Source: Lachnospiraceae bacterium
GTDB taxonomy: Bacteria > Bacillota > Clostridia > Lachnospirales > Lachnospiraceae
Reading direction: 5' to 3'
Assembly: GCA_024399135.1 (NCBI GenBank)
Contig: JAKSHY010000019.1
Coordinates: 1 to 50,413 of the forward strand
Length of the DNA stretch: 50,413 bases
A model generated the notes under the pieces. It ran no database searches and was not told the origin of the DNA. It saw only the letters and a list, made by a program, of their open reading frames with translations. A program made the position numbers and the translations under genes. Position 1 is the stretch's first letter. Each line of letters starts with the position of its first letter. This document shows, piece by piece, positions 9,048-18,694 of this stretch.

Positions 9048-10022
9048 ATGAAAAAAAGTTTTTTGGGCACTATTCTCATAGTGCTGTTACTCAGTGTGTT
9101 TACAGGCTGTTCAGCCGAAAAATCCCAAAGTGATGTTTTAATAAGAATAGGGTCTTTAAAAGGTCCAACATCTATTGGCTTAATGAAGCTTATGAATGAT
9201 TCCAATGAGGGAAAGTCCTTGGGCAAATATAGCTTCGAGATTGCAACCACAGCAGATGAAATACTTCCTAAAATGATTTCGAAGGAACTTGATATAGCGC
9301 TTGTCCCTTCGAATGTTGCTTCGGTTCTTTATAACAAGACTAAGGGAGCAGTGAAGGTTATTGATATAAATACGTTAGGTGTTTTATATGCAGTAAGCCA
9401 GGACGAAGCTATTGCTTCTATTAATGATCTTAAAGGAAAAAGAATTCTTGTAACTAACAAAGGAACAACTCCTGACTATGTATTGCAGTATCTACTTAAT
9501 CAAAACAATATATCTTTGGACGAGGTCAATATAGAGTATAAGTCCGAAGCTCAGGAGGTTGCAGCATTATTAAAAGAGGATAGCGCTTCGGTTGGAATAC
9601 TTCCTCAGCCATTCGCAACTGCCTGTAGTATTTCGAATGAGGAATTAAATGTAGTTCTTGATTTAAACAAGGAATGGGAAACGGCTCCTAAAAATGATGA
9701 TTCCATGCTTGTTACAGGTGTAACTGTTGTTAGAACGGAATTTCTTTTAGATAACAAGGATGCAGTTGATACCTTCCTTAAGGAACATGAAGCCTCAGCT
9801 AAGTTCGTTGAAACAAATCCTGATGAAACAGCTAAAATGGTTGTTGACGCTAAAATTATAGAAAAAGAGCCACTGGCGAAAGCGGCTATTCCTAAATGCA
9901 ACGTTGCATTCATCACAAAGGATGAGATGAAAGCTAATTTAAAAGGCTATCTGGAGGTTCTATTTAATCTAAACCCTGAATCGGTTGGAGGAAGCTTACC
10001 TGATGAAGATTTCTACTATTAG
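9048..10022 (+). CDS. ABC transporter substrate-binding lipoprotein (SsuA/THI5-like)
   Basis: Extracytoplasmic solute receptor, 324 aa. MKKSFLGTILIVLLLSVFTGC is a lipoprotein signal with the cleaved Cys at about residue 21. The body resembles the NMT1/THI5-SsuA group, with DELDIALVP-like and NDLKGKRILVTNKGTTPDYVLQ segments. Ligands in this group include sulfonates and pyrimidine precursors; the ligand here cannot be read from sequence. A second in-frame ATG at 9018 has its own AAAGGAG, but the start at 9048 has AGGAGGAAGGAGG and begins the signal peptide, so it is preferred. The 3' end overlaps the permease-ATPase gene by 20 bp. Confidence 0.83.
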   Translation: MKKSFLGTILIVLLLSVFTGCSAEKSQSDVLIRIGSLKGPTSIGLMKLMNDSNEGKSLGKYSFEIATTADEILPKMISKELDIALVPSNVASVLYNKTKGAVKVIDINTLGVLYAVSQDEAIASINDLKGKRILVTNKGTTPDYVLQYLLNQNNISLDEVNIEYKSEAQEVAALLKEDSASVGILPQPFATACSISNEELNVVLDLNKEWETAPKNDDSMLVTGVTVVRTEFLLDNKDAVDTFLKEHEASAKFVETNPDETAKMVVDAKIIEKEPLAKAAIPKCNVAFITKDEMKANLKGYLEVLFNLNPESVGGSLPDEDFYY

Positions 10023-11382
10023 GAAATCAATAATTGTTATATTTTGGCTCCTGGTCTGGCAACTGGGAGCCTTGCTGATTTCTAATGATATTGTTCTGGC
10101 AGGCCCGTACGAGGTGTGTCTTTCTTTGGTTGGGCTTATAATTAAATGGGATTTTTGGAAAACAATACTGATATCGCTTGGTAAGATAGGATTGGGCTTT
10201 CTGGTAGCATTTTTGTCAGGCGTTATTCTGGGAATTCTCTCTCATATGTCAGATTTTGTAAAGGATATTCTGTCCCCTCTTATATCGGTGCTAAAATCAA
10301 TACCTGTTGCCTCGTTCGTAGTTTTACTGCTTTTATGGGCGGGGGGTGAAAGCCTTTCTTTTTTGATAGTTTTACTTATAGCATTTCCACACATATATAT
10401 TGGAATATTAAAAGGACTTGAAAATACGAACAAAGATATACTTGTAATGGCAGATTCGTATGACTTTTCGTATTTTGAAAAATGCATATATATTTATCGT
10501 GATGCTCTTCGGCCAACACTTTTGGCATCTATAGAGACAAGCCTTGGACTTGCATGGAAGTCTGGTGTTGCAGCGGAGGTAATTGCACTTCCGGATTATT
10601 CAATTGGCACAAAAATATATATGTCCAAGATATATTTAGATACGCCTATGCTATTCGCATGGACTCTGGTGGTTATCCTTTTAAGCTTCATATTCGAGAA
10701 GGCGATGATGTTTTTGGTTAAAAGAGCTTTTAATGTAAAACCATGTCCTTCAAAGGGACGGGTTAAGAATGAAAAGACGGCATCGTTCAAGGAAGTAAAG
10801 AACAGTATTAAAACGCAGGAAGGTGAAGCACAGGATATTGAAGTAATCGAGAAAATAAATGACATTAATGTCGCATACGGCGAAAATAAGGTCCTTGAAA
10901 ACGTAAGTCTTGAACTTGAATTAGGACAAATATATACCATTATGGCTCCTTCAGGAAAAGGTAAGACAACATTAATTAATGAGATATCAAGAAGAACCAA
11001 GCATTCTGTAAGTATGATGTTTCAAGAGGACAGGCTTCTTGAAGATTATGATGTGATTACTAATGTTATACTTGGTGCAACCAACATTACGAAAGGTGAG
11101 TGCGAAGCAATTATTAAAAAGCTTCTTCCAGCGGAATGCATATTTAATCCATGTAATAATTTAAGCGGTGGAATGAAAAGAAGAGTGGCACTTTTACGTT
11201 CAGTTCTTAGAACTTCAGATTATCTTATTCTGGATGAACCTTTTAGCGGGCTTGATGATGAATCGAAGAATAAGTGTATTGATTTCATTCATGAATATCA
11301 AAAAGGAAGAACAGTTATTATAGTCACTCACGAAGAAGATGATGAAAAAGCTTTAAATGCAAAAAGGCTTGACTGCATTTAA
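10003..11382 (+). CDS. ABC transporter permease-ATPase fusion (SsuC/TauC + SsuB/TauB-like)
   Basis: One 459-aa polypeptide with a BPD-type permease (about residues 1-250, six membrane segments, with the EAA-loop region MADSYDFSYFEKCIYIYRD) joined by a basic linker of about 40 residues to an ABC ATPase (about 265-459). The ATPase has APSGKGKT (Walker A), MMFQEDRL (Q-loop), LSGGMKRR (signature), YLILDEPFSGLDDE (Walker B) and VTHEED (switch His). It is shorter than a free SsuB/TauB by some 50 residues at the C-terminus. It overlaps the binding-protein gene, so the two genes encode a complete importer. ATG 10003 follows GGAGG at 11 bp. In most relatives permease and ATPase are separate genes. Confidence 0.85.
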   Translation: MKISTIRKSIIVIFWLLVWQLGALLISNDIVLAGPYEVCLSLVGLIIKWDFWKTILISLGKIGLGFLVAFLSGVILGILSHMSDFVKDILSPLISVLKSIPVASFVVLLLLWAGGESLSFLIVLLIAFPHIYIGILKGLENTNKDILVMADSYDFSYFEKCIYIYRDALRPTLLASIETSLGLAWKSGVAAEVIALPDYSIGTKIYMSKIYLDTPMLFAWTLVVILLSFIFEKAMMFLVKRAFNVKPCPSKGRVKNEKTASFKEVKNSIKTQEGEAQDIEVIEKINDINVAYGENKVLENVSLELELGQIYTIMAPSGKGKTTLINEISRRTKHSVSMMFQEDRLLEDYDVITNVILGATNITKGECEAIIKKLLPAECIFNPCNNLSGGMKRRVALLRSVLRTSDYLILDEPFSGLDDESKNKCIDFIHEYQKGRTVIIVTHEEDDEKALNAKRLDCI

Positions 11383-11443
11383 TGACTATCAGGATATGAT
11401 ACGAAAGTGATTTGGAATATGGATAAGAAAAGGGGATGAGAAA

Positions 11444-11704
11444 TTGGAGAATAAAGAAGAGTCAAGAGTTGCGCTTTTAGGGATAATTGTTGAGGATACG
11501 AAGGAGATATCAAGGCTTAATGATCTTTTGCATGAATATGGACAATATATCATAGGAAGGATGGGGGTTCCTTATAGAGAAAAGGGACTTAATATAATTA
11601 GTGTTGCGATGGATGCACCACAGGATGTTATTAGTTCATTGTCAGGCAAAATTGGTATGTTAAGTGGCATCTCGTCAAAGGTCATTTACTCTAAAAAAGG
11701 CTAG
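11444..11704 (+). CDS. TM1266-family iron-only hydrogenase system regulator (putative)
   Basis: 86 aa, small ACT-like fold of the family named after Thermotoga TM1266. Visible features are the RVALLGIIVED start, the YGQYIIGRMGVPYREKGLNIISVAMDAP core and the GKIGMLSGISSKVIYSKK end. The family is linked by gene neighbourhood to [FeFe]-hydrogenase maturation; no hydrogenase gene is in this window, so the role is uncertain. It appears to use a TTG start (AGGGGATG lies about 8 bases before it); no in-frame ATG lies close by. The stop codon is inside the terminator hairpin. Confidence 0.72.
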   Translation: MENKEESRVALLGIIVEDTKEISRLNDLLHEYGQYIIGRMGVPYREKGLNIISVAMDAPQDVISSLSGKIGMLSGISSKVIYSKKG

Positions 11705-11720
11705 TATTTAGCCTTTTTTT
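11693..11720 (+). terminator. Rho-independent terminator
   Basis: AAAAGGCTA and TTAGCCTTTT form the stem around GTAT-like loop bases, followed by a run of seven T. The hairpin begins inside the last codons of the TM1266-like gene. Confidence 0.85.
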
Positions 11721-11721
11721 G

Positions 11722-11730
11722 TGCTATAAT
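11722..11730 (+). promoter_or_regulatory. extended -10 promoter of tig
   Basis: TGC-TATAAT is a perfect extended -10 hexamer directly after the terminator, 65 bp before the tig start. No good -35 is visible. The same TGCTATAAT string occurs before the gene at 34723. Confidence 0.6.
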
Positions 11731-11794
11731 GCCTTACTGTATGTGACGATTTTTAAGTCTATGGACTTTATTTTATTTAAGGAGGTTACACGTA

Positions 11795-13081
11795 ATGAGT
11801 GTAAAAGTTGAAAAATTAGAAAACAATATGGCTAAGCTTACTATCGAAGTAGGCGCTGATAAGTTAGAAGATGCTTTAAATCAGGCTTTCAATAAGCAGA
11901 AGGGAAGCATTAGCATCCCTGGATTCCGTAAGGGTAAGGTACCTCGTCAGATGGTTGAGAAGATGTATGGCCCAGAGGTATTCTATGACGAGGCATGCAA
12001 TATTCTTATTCCAGATGCATATGAAGCAGCATTAGATGAGTGTGAAGAAGAAATCGTTTCTCGTCCAGAAATTACAGTAGAACAGATTAAGAAGGGTGAG
12101 CCATTTGTTTTCAGTGCTAATGTAGCTCTTAAGCCTCCTGTTAAGCTTGGAAAGTATAAGGGAGTAACAATCGAAAAGGTTGATGCTACAGTTACTGATG
12201 AGGATGTTGAAAAGGCATTAAAGCGTGAGCAGGAAAACAATGCTCGTAATATCGAAGTTACAGACAGAGCAGTTAAGGATGGCGATATGACAGTTCTTGA
12301 TTTCGAAGGCTTCGTTGATGGCGTGGCATTCGATGGTGGAAAGGGTGAGAACTATCCACTTACTATTGGTTCTGGTGCTTTCATTCCTGGATTCGAGGAG
12401 CAGCTTGTTGGAGCTGAAATCGGAAAGGAAGTAGAAGTTAACGTTACATTCCCTGAAGATTATCAGGCTGAAGAACTTAAGGGTAAGGCTGCTACATTCA
12501 AGTGCACAATTAAGGAAATTAAAGAAAAGGAACTTCCAGAGCTTGATGATGAGTTCGCATCAGAGGTTTCAGAGTTCGATACATTAGAAGAATACAAGGC
12601 TGATCTTAAGAAGAATTTAGAAGAATCTAAGGCTAAGGAAGCTAAGGACGAGAAGGAGTCTAAGGTTATCGAAGCTATCGTTAAGGATGCCGAGATGGAT
12701 ATTCCAGAGGCTATGCTTAAGACACAGCAGGAGCAGATGATTGATGAGTTCGCACAGCGTATGAGCATGCAGGGACTTTCAATGGAACAGTACTATCAGT
12801 TCACAGGTTCTTCATACGACAAGATGCTTGAATCAGTTCGCCCTCAGGCAGAAGAAAGAATTAAGGCTAGACTTTGCCTTGAAGCAATTGCTAAGGAAGA
12901 GAATATCGAGTGTACAGAGGCTGATGTTGAAGATGAGATGAAGAAGATGGCTGAAGTATACCAGATGGAAGTTGAGAAGATTAAGGAAATGCTTCCAGAG
13001 AAGAGCTTAAAGGGTATCAAGGATGATATCAAGGTTAGAAAGGCAGCAGAATTTGCAGTTGAGAATGCAAAGGAGAAATAA
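11795..13081 (+). CDS. tig: trigger factor (ribosome-associated chaperone, PPIase)
   Basis: Binds the ribosome at the exit tunnel and shields nascent chains. The ribosome-binding signature GFRKGKVP is at residues 43-50, the FKBP-type prolyl isomerase domain covers about 155-245 ([28 protein letters not shown]), and the helical arm domain fills the C-terminal half. 428 aa is standard. The start has a perfect AAGGAGG. Codon use is strongly biased to AAG, GAG and CTT, as in a highly expressed gene. It heads the tig-clpP-clpX-engB run. Confidence 0.97.
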   Translation: MSVKVEKLENNMAKLTIEVGADKLEDALNQAFNKQKGSISIPGFRKGKVPRQMVEKMYGPEVFYDEACNILIPDAYEAALDECEEEIVSRPEITVEQIKKGEPFVFSANVALKPPVKLGKYKGVTIEKVDATVTDEDVEKALKREQENNARNIEVTDRAVKDGDMTVLDFEGFVDGVAFDGGKGENYPLTIGSGAFIPGFEEQLVGAEIGKEVEVNVTFPEDYQAEELKGKAATFKCTIKEIKEKELPELDDEFASEVSEFDTLEEYKADLKKNLEESKAKEAKDEKESKVIEAIVKDAEMDIPEAMLKTQQEQMIDEFAQRMSMQGLSMEQYYQFTGSSYDKMLESVRPQAEERIKARLCLEAIAKEENIECTEADVEDEMKKMAEVYQMEVEKIKEMLPEKSLKGIKDDIKVRKAAEFAVENAKEK

Positions 13082-13082
13082 T

Positions 13083-13676
13083 ATGAGTTTAATACCTAAC
13101 GTCATTGAAACTAATAGTAAAGGTGAACGTTTTTACGATATTTTTTCCAGATTATTAAAAGAGAGAATCATTTTCTTAGGTGAAGAGGTTAATGATGTTA
13201 CAGCAAGTATTGTTGTAGCACAGCTTCTTTTCTTAGAAGCAGAAGATCCTGACAAAGATATATATTTTTATATCAACTCGCCAGGCGGTTCTGTTACAGC
13301 AGGAATGGCTATTTACGATACAATGCAGTATGTAAAATGTGATGTATGTACTTACTGCATGGGTATGGCTGCATCAATGGGTGCATTCCTTCTTTCTGGT
13401 GGTGCTAAGGGAAAGAGAATGGCTCTTCCTAATGCAGAGATTATGATTCATCAGCCTTTAGGCGGTGCTCAGGGTCAGGCTACAGAGATTGAAATCGCAG
13501 CAAGACATATGGCACGTACTAAGGAAAAATTAACAAAGATTTTAGCTGAAAACTGTGGTAAGACCTACGAAGAAATGTGGGATGCTACAGAAAGAGATAA
13601 CTGGTTAACAGCAGATGAGGCACTTAAGTTTGGTATCATCGACAAGGTTGTAACCAATAGAACAGAGGTAGAATAA
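13083..13676 (+). CDS. clpP: ATP-dependent Clp protease proteolytic subunit ClpP
   Basis: Serine peptidase that forms the double-ring chamber degraded into by ClpX or ClpC. The catalytic triad is intact: Ser98 in GMAASMG, His123 in MIHQP, Asp172 in ERDNW. The open frame runs upstream into tig, but AAAGGAG before ATG 13083 and the family N-terminus (SLIPNVIE) set the start, giving 197 aa. It begins one base after the tig stop and is followed directly by clpX. Confidence 0.97.
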   Translation: MSLIPNVIETNSKGERFYDIFSRLLKERIIFLGEEVNDVTASIVVAQLLFLEAEDPDKDIYFYINSPGGSVTAGMAIYDTMQYVKCDVCTYCMGMAASMGAFLLSGGAKGKRMALPNAEIMIHQPLGGAQGQATEIEIAARHMARTKEKLTKILAENCGKTYEEMWDATERDNWLTADEALKFGIIDKVVTNRTEVE

Positions 13677-14927
13677 TTGGCAACAAAGTCAAATAAGATT
13701 CATTGTTCCTTTTGCGGTAAGGCTCAGGATGAGGTAAGAAAACTCATTGCAGGCCCTAACAATATCTTTATCTGTGATGAATGTATTGAGCTTTGCTCAG
13801 ACATTATAGAAGAAGAATTCGAGGATTCGAAGAGTGAAGGGTTCGATGAAAGCAATCAGAATATTAATTTATTAAAGCCAGCTGAGATTAAGGCATTCCT
13901 GGACGAGTTCGTAATAGGACAGGATGAGGCTAAGAAGGTACTTTCGGTTGCAGTATATAATCACTATAAGCGTATAGTATTTCCTAAGGTTGATGACGAT
14001 GATGTTGAACTTCAGAAGTCTAATATTATCATGATCGGACCTACAGGTTCTGGTAAGACCTATCTTGCACAGACGCTTGCCAAAATAATTAATGTACCAT
14101 TCGCTATAGCAGATGCTACAACACTTACTGAGGCAGGATATGTTGGAGAAGATGTAGAAAATATTCTTCTTAAGCTTGTTCAGGCGGCAGATTATGATGT
14201 GGAAAGAGCTGAACTTGGTATTATCTATATCGATGAAATAGATAAGATTACTAAAAAATCCGAAAACGTCTCAATAACAAGGGATGTTTCAGGTGAAGGA
14301 GTACAGCAGGCACTTCTTAAGATTATTGAAGGTACTGTGGCTTCAGTTCCTCCTCAGGGCGGAAGAAAACATCCACATCAGGAGCTTATTCCGGTTAATA
14401 CATCGAATATATTATTCATCTGTGGTGGAGCCTTCGATGGTTTAGAGAAGATAGTTGAGGCAAGACTTAATAAGAACTCAATAGGTTTCGGAGCAGAGGT
14501 TTCAGCTAAAGCTTCCTTTGAAACAGGAGAGTTATTTAAGGATGTTGTCCCTCAGGATTTGGTAAAATTCGGACTTATTCCTGAATTCGTAGGAAGAGTA
14601 CCAATTAATGTGTCATTAGAAGGTCTCGATGTTGATGCGTTAAAGAGCATACTGACCAAGCCTAAAAATGCACTTGTTAAGCAGTACAGAAAATTATTTG
14701 ATATAGATAACGTAGAGATAGAGTTCGAAGATGATGCCATCGAAAGAGTTGCCGAGCTTGCGTTTGAAAGAAAGACGGGAGCCAGAGGTCTTAGATCTAT
14801 AATGGAAAAGGCTATGATGGATGTCATGTTCGAGATTCCGTCAGATGAGACCATTAAGAAAGTTATTATTACTAAAGACTGTGTAGAACAAAAGGGTGAC
14901 CCTAAGGTAATAAGAAATAAAAAGTAA
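13677..14927 (+). CDS. clpX: ATP-dependent Clp protease ATP-binding subunit ClpX
   Basis: AAA+ unfoldase that feeds substrates to ClpP. It has the N-terminal C4 zinc-binding domain (Cys10, Cys13, Cys33, Cys36), Walker A GPTGSGKT at 121-128, Walker [10 protein letters not shown] near 185, and the sensor-2 [10 protein letters not shown]. 416 aa is normal. It starts with TTG immediately after the clpP stop codon, with GAGGT about ten bases before, so the two are translationally coupled. ClpP and ClpX act as one machine. In many relatives lon follows clpX; here engB follows at 9 bp. Confidence 0.96.
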   Translation: MATKSNKIHCSFCGKAQDEVRKLIAGPNNIFICDECIELCSDIIEEEFEDSKSEGFDESNQNINLLKPAEIKAFLDEFVIGQDEAKKVLSVAVYNHYKRIVFPKVDDDDVELQKSNIIMIGPTGSGKTYLAQTLAKIINVPFAIADATTLTEAGYVGEDVENILLKLVQAADYDVERAELGIIYIDEIDKITKKSENVSITRDVSGEGVQQALLKIIEGTVASVPPQGGRKHPHQELIPVNTSNILFICGGAFDGLEKIVEARLNKNSIGFGAEVSAKASFETGELFKDVVPQDLVKFGLIPEFVGRVPINVSLEGLDVDALKSILTKPKNALVKQYRKLFDIDNVEIEFEDDAIERVAELAFERKTGARGLRSIMEKAMMDVMFEIPSDETIKKVIITKDCVEQKGDPKVIRNKK

Positions 14928-14936
14928 GGAAGCATT

Positions 14937-15560
14937 ATGGTAATTAAGAGTGTCAACCTTGAAACTGTATGTGGTGTGACCAGTACTTTTCCGAAAAATG
15001 AGCATATTGAATTTGCTTTTGCAGGAAAATCTAATGTAGGAAAGTCAAGCCTAATCAATGGGCTTATGAATAGAAAAAATCTGGCACGTACCTCACAGCA
15101 GCCTGGAAAGACCCAGACAATTAATTATTATAATATCAATAACGAAATGTATTTCGTTGATCTTCCGGGTTATGGCTACGCTAAGGTTTCCGAACAGGAA
15201 AAGGCAAAATGGGGCAAGATGATTGAAAAGTATCTTAGAACCTCCAAAATGCTCAAGTGTGTATTTTTGTTAATAGACATAAGACACGATCCTTCAGCCA
15301 ATGACAGACAGATGTATGAGTGGATACTTTCACAGGGTTTCGAGCCTGTTATCATAGCAACCAAGCTTGATAAGATTAACAGAAGTCAGCTACAGAAGCA
15401 GATTAAAGCAATTAAGCAGGGGCTAGAAACAGTAGAGGGTACACTTATCTTCCCATATTCAGCTCTTACCAAGCAGGGAAGAGATGAGATATACGAGTAT
15501 ATCGATTCGTATTTTGCTGAAGAAACACCTCTTGAAGAAACAGAAGACGAAGAAGTATAA
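14937..15560 (+). CDS. engB: ribosome biogenesis GTP-binding protein EngB/YsxC
   Basis: GTPase needed for late assembly of the 50S ribosomal subunit. All G motifs are visible: G1 GKSNVGKSS (30-38), G2 GKTQTINYY, G3 DLPGYGYA, G4 TKLDKI and G5-like SALTKQG. 207 aa fits the family. It has a good AAGGAAG site and continues the clpX transcript with a 9-bp gap. The C-terminal tail is very acidic. Confidence 0.96.
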   Translation: MVIKSVNLETVCGVTSTFPKNEHIEFAFAGKSNVGKSSLINGLMNRKNLARTSQQPGKTQTINYYNINNEMYFVDLPGYGYAKVSEQEKAKWGKMIEKYLRTSKMLKCVFLLIDIRHDPSANDRQMYEWILSQGFEPVIIATKLDKINRSQLQKQIKAIKQGLETVEGTLIFPYSALTKQGRDEIYEYIDSYFAEETPLEETEDEEV

Positions 15561-15595
15561 ATATAGCATTCTTTGTGTTATGTAAACTGGAATGT

Positions 15596-15624
15596 TTGAC
15601 AAATTATAAACGCAGTAATATAAT
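15596..15624 (+). promoter_or_regulatory. perfect sigma-A consensus promoter
   Basis: TTGACA at 15596-15601, a 17-bp spacer, and TATAAT at 15619-15624. Both hexamers match consensus at all positions. It drives the 87-aa gene that starts 30 bp further on. Confidence 0.85.
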
Positions 15625-15653
15625 ATTTAAAAATCAAGGAAGGAGAGTAGCCT

Positions 15654-15917
15654 ATGGGTATTGGAGCTATTGGTTTTCAGCCATATATTTATAATACGAA
15701 TACTATCAATAGAGCGAGCATGAATCGAGTCAAGCCTGTTGAAGATGATGTAACTAAGGCTTCTACGGACTACTCTGCACTGACTGATAACAGTCAGAAC
15801 GTTAATCCTCTTAAAAGAGGTGAAAGTGCTAACTTCGTTGATATTTTAGAGAGTCAGATGGCTATGAGCAGACAGAACGCTGCCCGCCTTTTGGTTCCAA
15901 GCGACGAAATGTTATAG
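15654..15917 (+). CDS. hypothetical protein, 87 aa, strongly expressed transcript
   Basis: I do not recognise the family. The product has an N-terminal hydrophobic-aromatic stretch (MGIGAIGFQPYIYNTNTIN), a polar disordered middle rich in D, T, S and N, and a C-terminal probable helix (NFVDILESQMAMSRQNAARLL). There is no signal peptide, cysteine or membrane segment. Expression context is clear: perfect consensus promoter, GGAAGGAGAG ribosome site and a strong terminator 10 bp after the stop, so it is a monocistronic and probably abundant product. The C-terminal helix loosely resembles short structural or flagellar proteins, but that is a guess. Confidence 0.78.
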   Translation: MGIGAIGFQPYIYNTNTINRASMNRVKPVEDDVTKASTDYSALTDNSQNVNPLKRGESANFVDILESQMAMSRQNAARLLVPSDEML

Positions 15918-15926
15918 AATTTTTAG

Positions 15927-15953
15927 GGCAGTCCATAAAAGGACTGCCTTTTT
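15927..15953 (+). terminator. Rho-independent terminator
   Basis: GGCAGTCC and GGACTGCC form an eight-pair perfect stem with loop ATAAAA, followed by TTTTT. It ends only 19 bp before the valS start, so valS is either read by readthrough or from a promoter not seen here. Confidence 0.9.
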
Positions 15954-15971
15954 GATGCGAGGAGATAAATT

Positions 15972-18659
15972 ATGGCAAAAGAATTAGGAAAAACATATGA
16001 TCCAAAAGATATAGAGGATCGTCTATATGACAAGTGGCTTACTAAGAAGTATTTCCATGCTGAGGTAGATCATAGTAAAACACCATTTACTATTGTTATT
16101 CCACCACCAAATATCACAGGACAGCTTCATATGGGTCATGCCTTTGATAATACAATGCAGGATATTCTTATTAGATATAAGCGTATGCAGGGATATAATG
16201 CACTCTGGCAGCCAGGAACAGACCATGCTTCCATTGCTACAGAGGTTAAGATTATTGAAACATTAAAGGCTCAGGGCATAAGCAAAGAGGATCTTGGAAG
16301 AGATGGATTCTTAGAGCGTGCATGGGAATGGAAGAAAGAATACGGCGGAAGAATTATCAATCAGCTTAAAAAGCTTGGTTCATCATGTGACTGGGACAGA
16401 GAGCGTTTCACTATGGATGAAGGCTGTAACAAAGCTGTTAACGAAGTATTCATTAAAATGTATGAAAAAGGATATATTTACAAGGGCTCAAGAATTATCA
16501 ACTGGTGTCCTTGCTGTAATACTTCTATTTCAGATGCTGAGGTTGAATACGAAGAGCAGAATGGTCACTTCTGGCATATTAAGTATCCTATCGTTGATGA
16601 AAACGGAGAACCTTCTAAAACTGAGTTCTTAACATTCGCAACAACTCGTCCAGAGACCATGCTTGGTGATACAGCAGTTGCAGTAAACCCTAAGGATGAA
16701 AGATATACATATCTTCATGGAAAGATGGTATGGCTTCCATTAGTTAACAAGGCTATTCCAGTTGTTGAGGATGATTATGTTGATATGGAATTTGGTACTG
16801 GTGTAGTTAAGATTACTCCAGCACACGATCCTAATGACTTTGAGGTAGGAAAGCGCCATAATCTTCCAGAGATTAATATAATGAATGATGACGCGACAAT
16901 TAATAAAAACGGTGGCAAGTACGCCGGTATGGAGCGTTATGAGGCAAGAGAAGCTATTGTTAAGGATTTAGATGCACTTGGCTTACTTGTTAAGATTGAA
17001 GATTATTCACATAATGTTGGTACACACGACAGATGTAAGACAACTATCGAGCCATTAATTAAGCAGCAGTGGTTCGTTAAGATGGATGAGCTTATCAAGC
17101 CAGCAGTTGAAGCTGTAAAGTCTGGAGAGATTCAGCTTATTCCTAAGAGAATGGAGAAGACATACTTCAACTGGACTGATAATATTCGTGACTGGTGTAT
17201 TTCACGTCAGTTATGGTGGGGACATAGAATTCCAGCATATTACTGTCAGGACTGTGGCGAAATTGTCGTAGCTAAGGATGCTCCAGCAGTATGTCCTAAG
17301 TGTGGCAAGAGTCATTTTGAGCAGGATCCTGATACACTGGATACATGGTTCAGTTCAGCGCTTTGGCCATTTAGTACATTAGGATGGCCAGATAATACTG
17401 AAGATCTTAAGTATTTTTATCCAACAGATGTTTTAGTTACTGGATATGATATTATTTTCTTCTGGGTTATCAGAATGATATTCTCTGGCTTCGAACAGAT
17501 GGGAGAAAAACCATTTAAGACAGTTCTTTTCCACGGTTTGATTAGAGATGATCAGGGACGTAAGATGTCTAAGTCATTAGGAAATGGTATTGATCCATTA
17601 GAGATTATCAACCAGTATGGTGCTGATGCCTTAAGACTTACTATCATGACAGGTAATGCACCTGGTAATGATATGCGTTTTTATATTTCGAAGGTTGAAA
17701 ATTCAAGAAACTTCGCCAATAAAGTATGGAATGCGTCAAGATTCATAATGATGAATCTCAATAATGACGAGGCTATAGCTAAGAAGGTTGATGAGAAATC
17801 TCAGGATACTGTATCTTTGGAACCAGTAGACAAGTGGATTATTTCGAAGCTTAACACATTAGTTAAGGATGTAACAGATAATATGGATTCCTTCGAGCTT
17901 GGAATTGCAGTTCAGAAGGTATATGACTTCATATGGGATGAGTTCTGTGACTGGTACATTGAGATGGTTAAGCCAAGATTATATAACTCAGACAACGAAG
18001 AGTCCAAGATTGCAGCATTATGGACTGCTAAGACAGTTCTTATCGATGCACTTAAGCTTCTTCACCCATATATGCCATTCGTAACTGAAGAAATTTTCTG
18101 TACTCTCCAGAATAAGGAAGAGTCAATCATGATTTCGAAGTGGCCTGTATATGAGGATGGAAGAGCATTCTCTAAGGAAGAGAAAGAAATCGAAATTATT
18201 AAAGAAGCTGTCAGAGGAATTAGAAACGTAAGATCTGAAATGAATGTTCCACCTTCAAAGAAGGCTTCAGTATTCATTGTTTCTTCTGACAAAGATATAG
18301 TTAATACATTCACTGAGGGTGAATTGTTCTTTAAGAGTCTTGCTTATGCTTCTGATGTAACGATTCAGGGCAATAAAGATGGCATCGCTGATGATGCAGT
18401 ATCTGTTGTTATAGCTAATGCTACATTGTATATGCCATTTGCTGAATTAGTTGATATTAAGGCAGAGCTTGAAAGACTTAAGAAAGAAGAAGAGAGACTA
18501 ATCGGTGAAATTAAGCGTGTAGATGGAATGCTAAATAACGAAAAGTTCATTTCGAAGGCTCCAGAGGCTAAGGTTAACGAAGAAAAAGAAAAGAAAGAAA
18601 AGTATTCACTTATGCTTGAGCAGGTGCGTGAAAGACTGGCACAATTAGGCAATCTGTGA
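15972..18659 (+). CDS. valS: valyl-tRNA synthetase
   Basis: Class I aminoacyl-tRNA synthetase charging tRNA-Val. The HIGH-type motif HMGH is at residues 53-56, KMSKS near residue 532, the editing (CP1) domain lies between them (TTRPETMLGDTAVAV), an anticodon-binding helical domain follows, and a C-terminal coiled coil closes it (RLKKEEERLIGEI). 895 aa is typical. The start has GAGGAG at a good distance. There is no T-box leader: only 19 bp separate it from the upstream terminator. Confidence 0.97.
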   Translation: MAKELGKTYDPKDIEDRLYDKWLTKKYFHAEVDHSKTPFTIVIPPPNITGQLHMGHAFDNTMQDILIRYKRMQGYNALWQPGTDHASIATEVKIIETLKAQGISKEDLGRDGFLERAWEWKKEYGGRIINQLKKLGSSCDWDRERFTMDEGCNKAVNEVFIKMYEKGYIYKGSRIINWCPCCNTSISDAEVEYEEQNGHFWHIKYPIVDENGEPSKTEFLTFATTRPETMLGDTAVAVNPKDERYTYLHGKMVWLPLVNKAIPVVEDDYVDMEFGTGVVKITPAHDPNDFEVGKRHNLPEINIMNDDATINKNGGKYAGMERYEAREAIVKDLDALGLLVKIEDYSHNVGTHDRCKTTIEPLIKQQWFVKMDELIKPAVEAVKSGEIQLIPKRMEKTYFNWTDNIRDWCISRQLWWGHRIPAYYCQDCGEIVVAKDAPAVCPKCGKSHFEQDPDTLDTWFSSALWPFSTLGWPDNTEDLKYFYPTDVLVTGYDIIFFWVIRMIFSGFEQMGEKPFKTVLFHGLIRDDQGRKMSKSLGNGIDPLEIINQYGADALRLTIMTGNAPGNDMRFYISKVENSRNFANKVWNASRFIMMNLNNDEAIAKKVDEKSQDTVSLEPVDKWIISKLNTLVKDVTDNMDSFELGIAVQKVYDFIWDEFCDWYIEMVKPRLYNSDNEESKIAALWTAKTVLIDALKLLHPYMPFVTEEIFCTLQNKEESIMISKWPVYEDGRAFSKEEKEIEIIKEAVRGIRNVRSEMNVPPSKKASVFIVSSDKDIVNTFTEGELFFKSLAYASDVTIQGNKDGIADDAVSVVIANATLYMPFAELVDIKAELERLKKEEERLIGEIKRVDGMLNNEKFISKAPEAKVNEEKEKKEKYSLMLEQVRERLAQLGNL

Positions 18660-18694
18660 TAAGATTTTTTGGATGAAAGAATAAGGAGGCTGTT

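Noticed and set aside
14552-15058. 168-codon open frame on the minus strand across clpX and engB
   Set aside because: It lies fully opposite two certain genes, has Ser/Leu-rich composition typical of antisense frames and no ribosome site.
15918-15971. T-box riboswitch before valS
   Set aside because: The leader is only about 50 nt and holds a complete terminator of the upstream gene; no specifier loop or T-box sequence.
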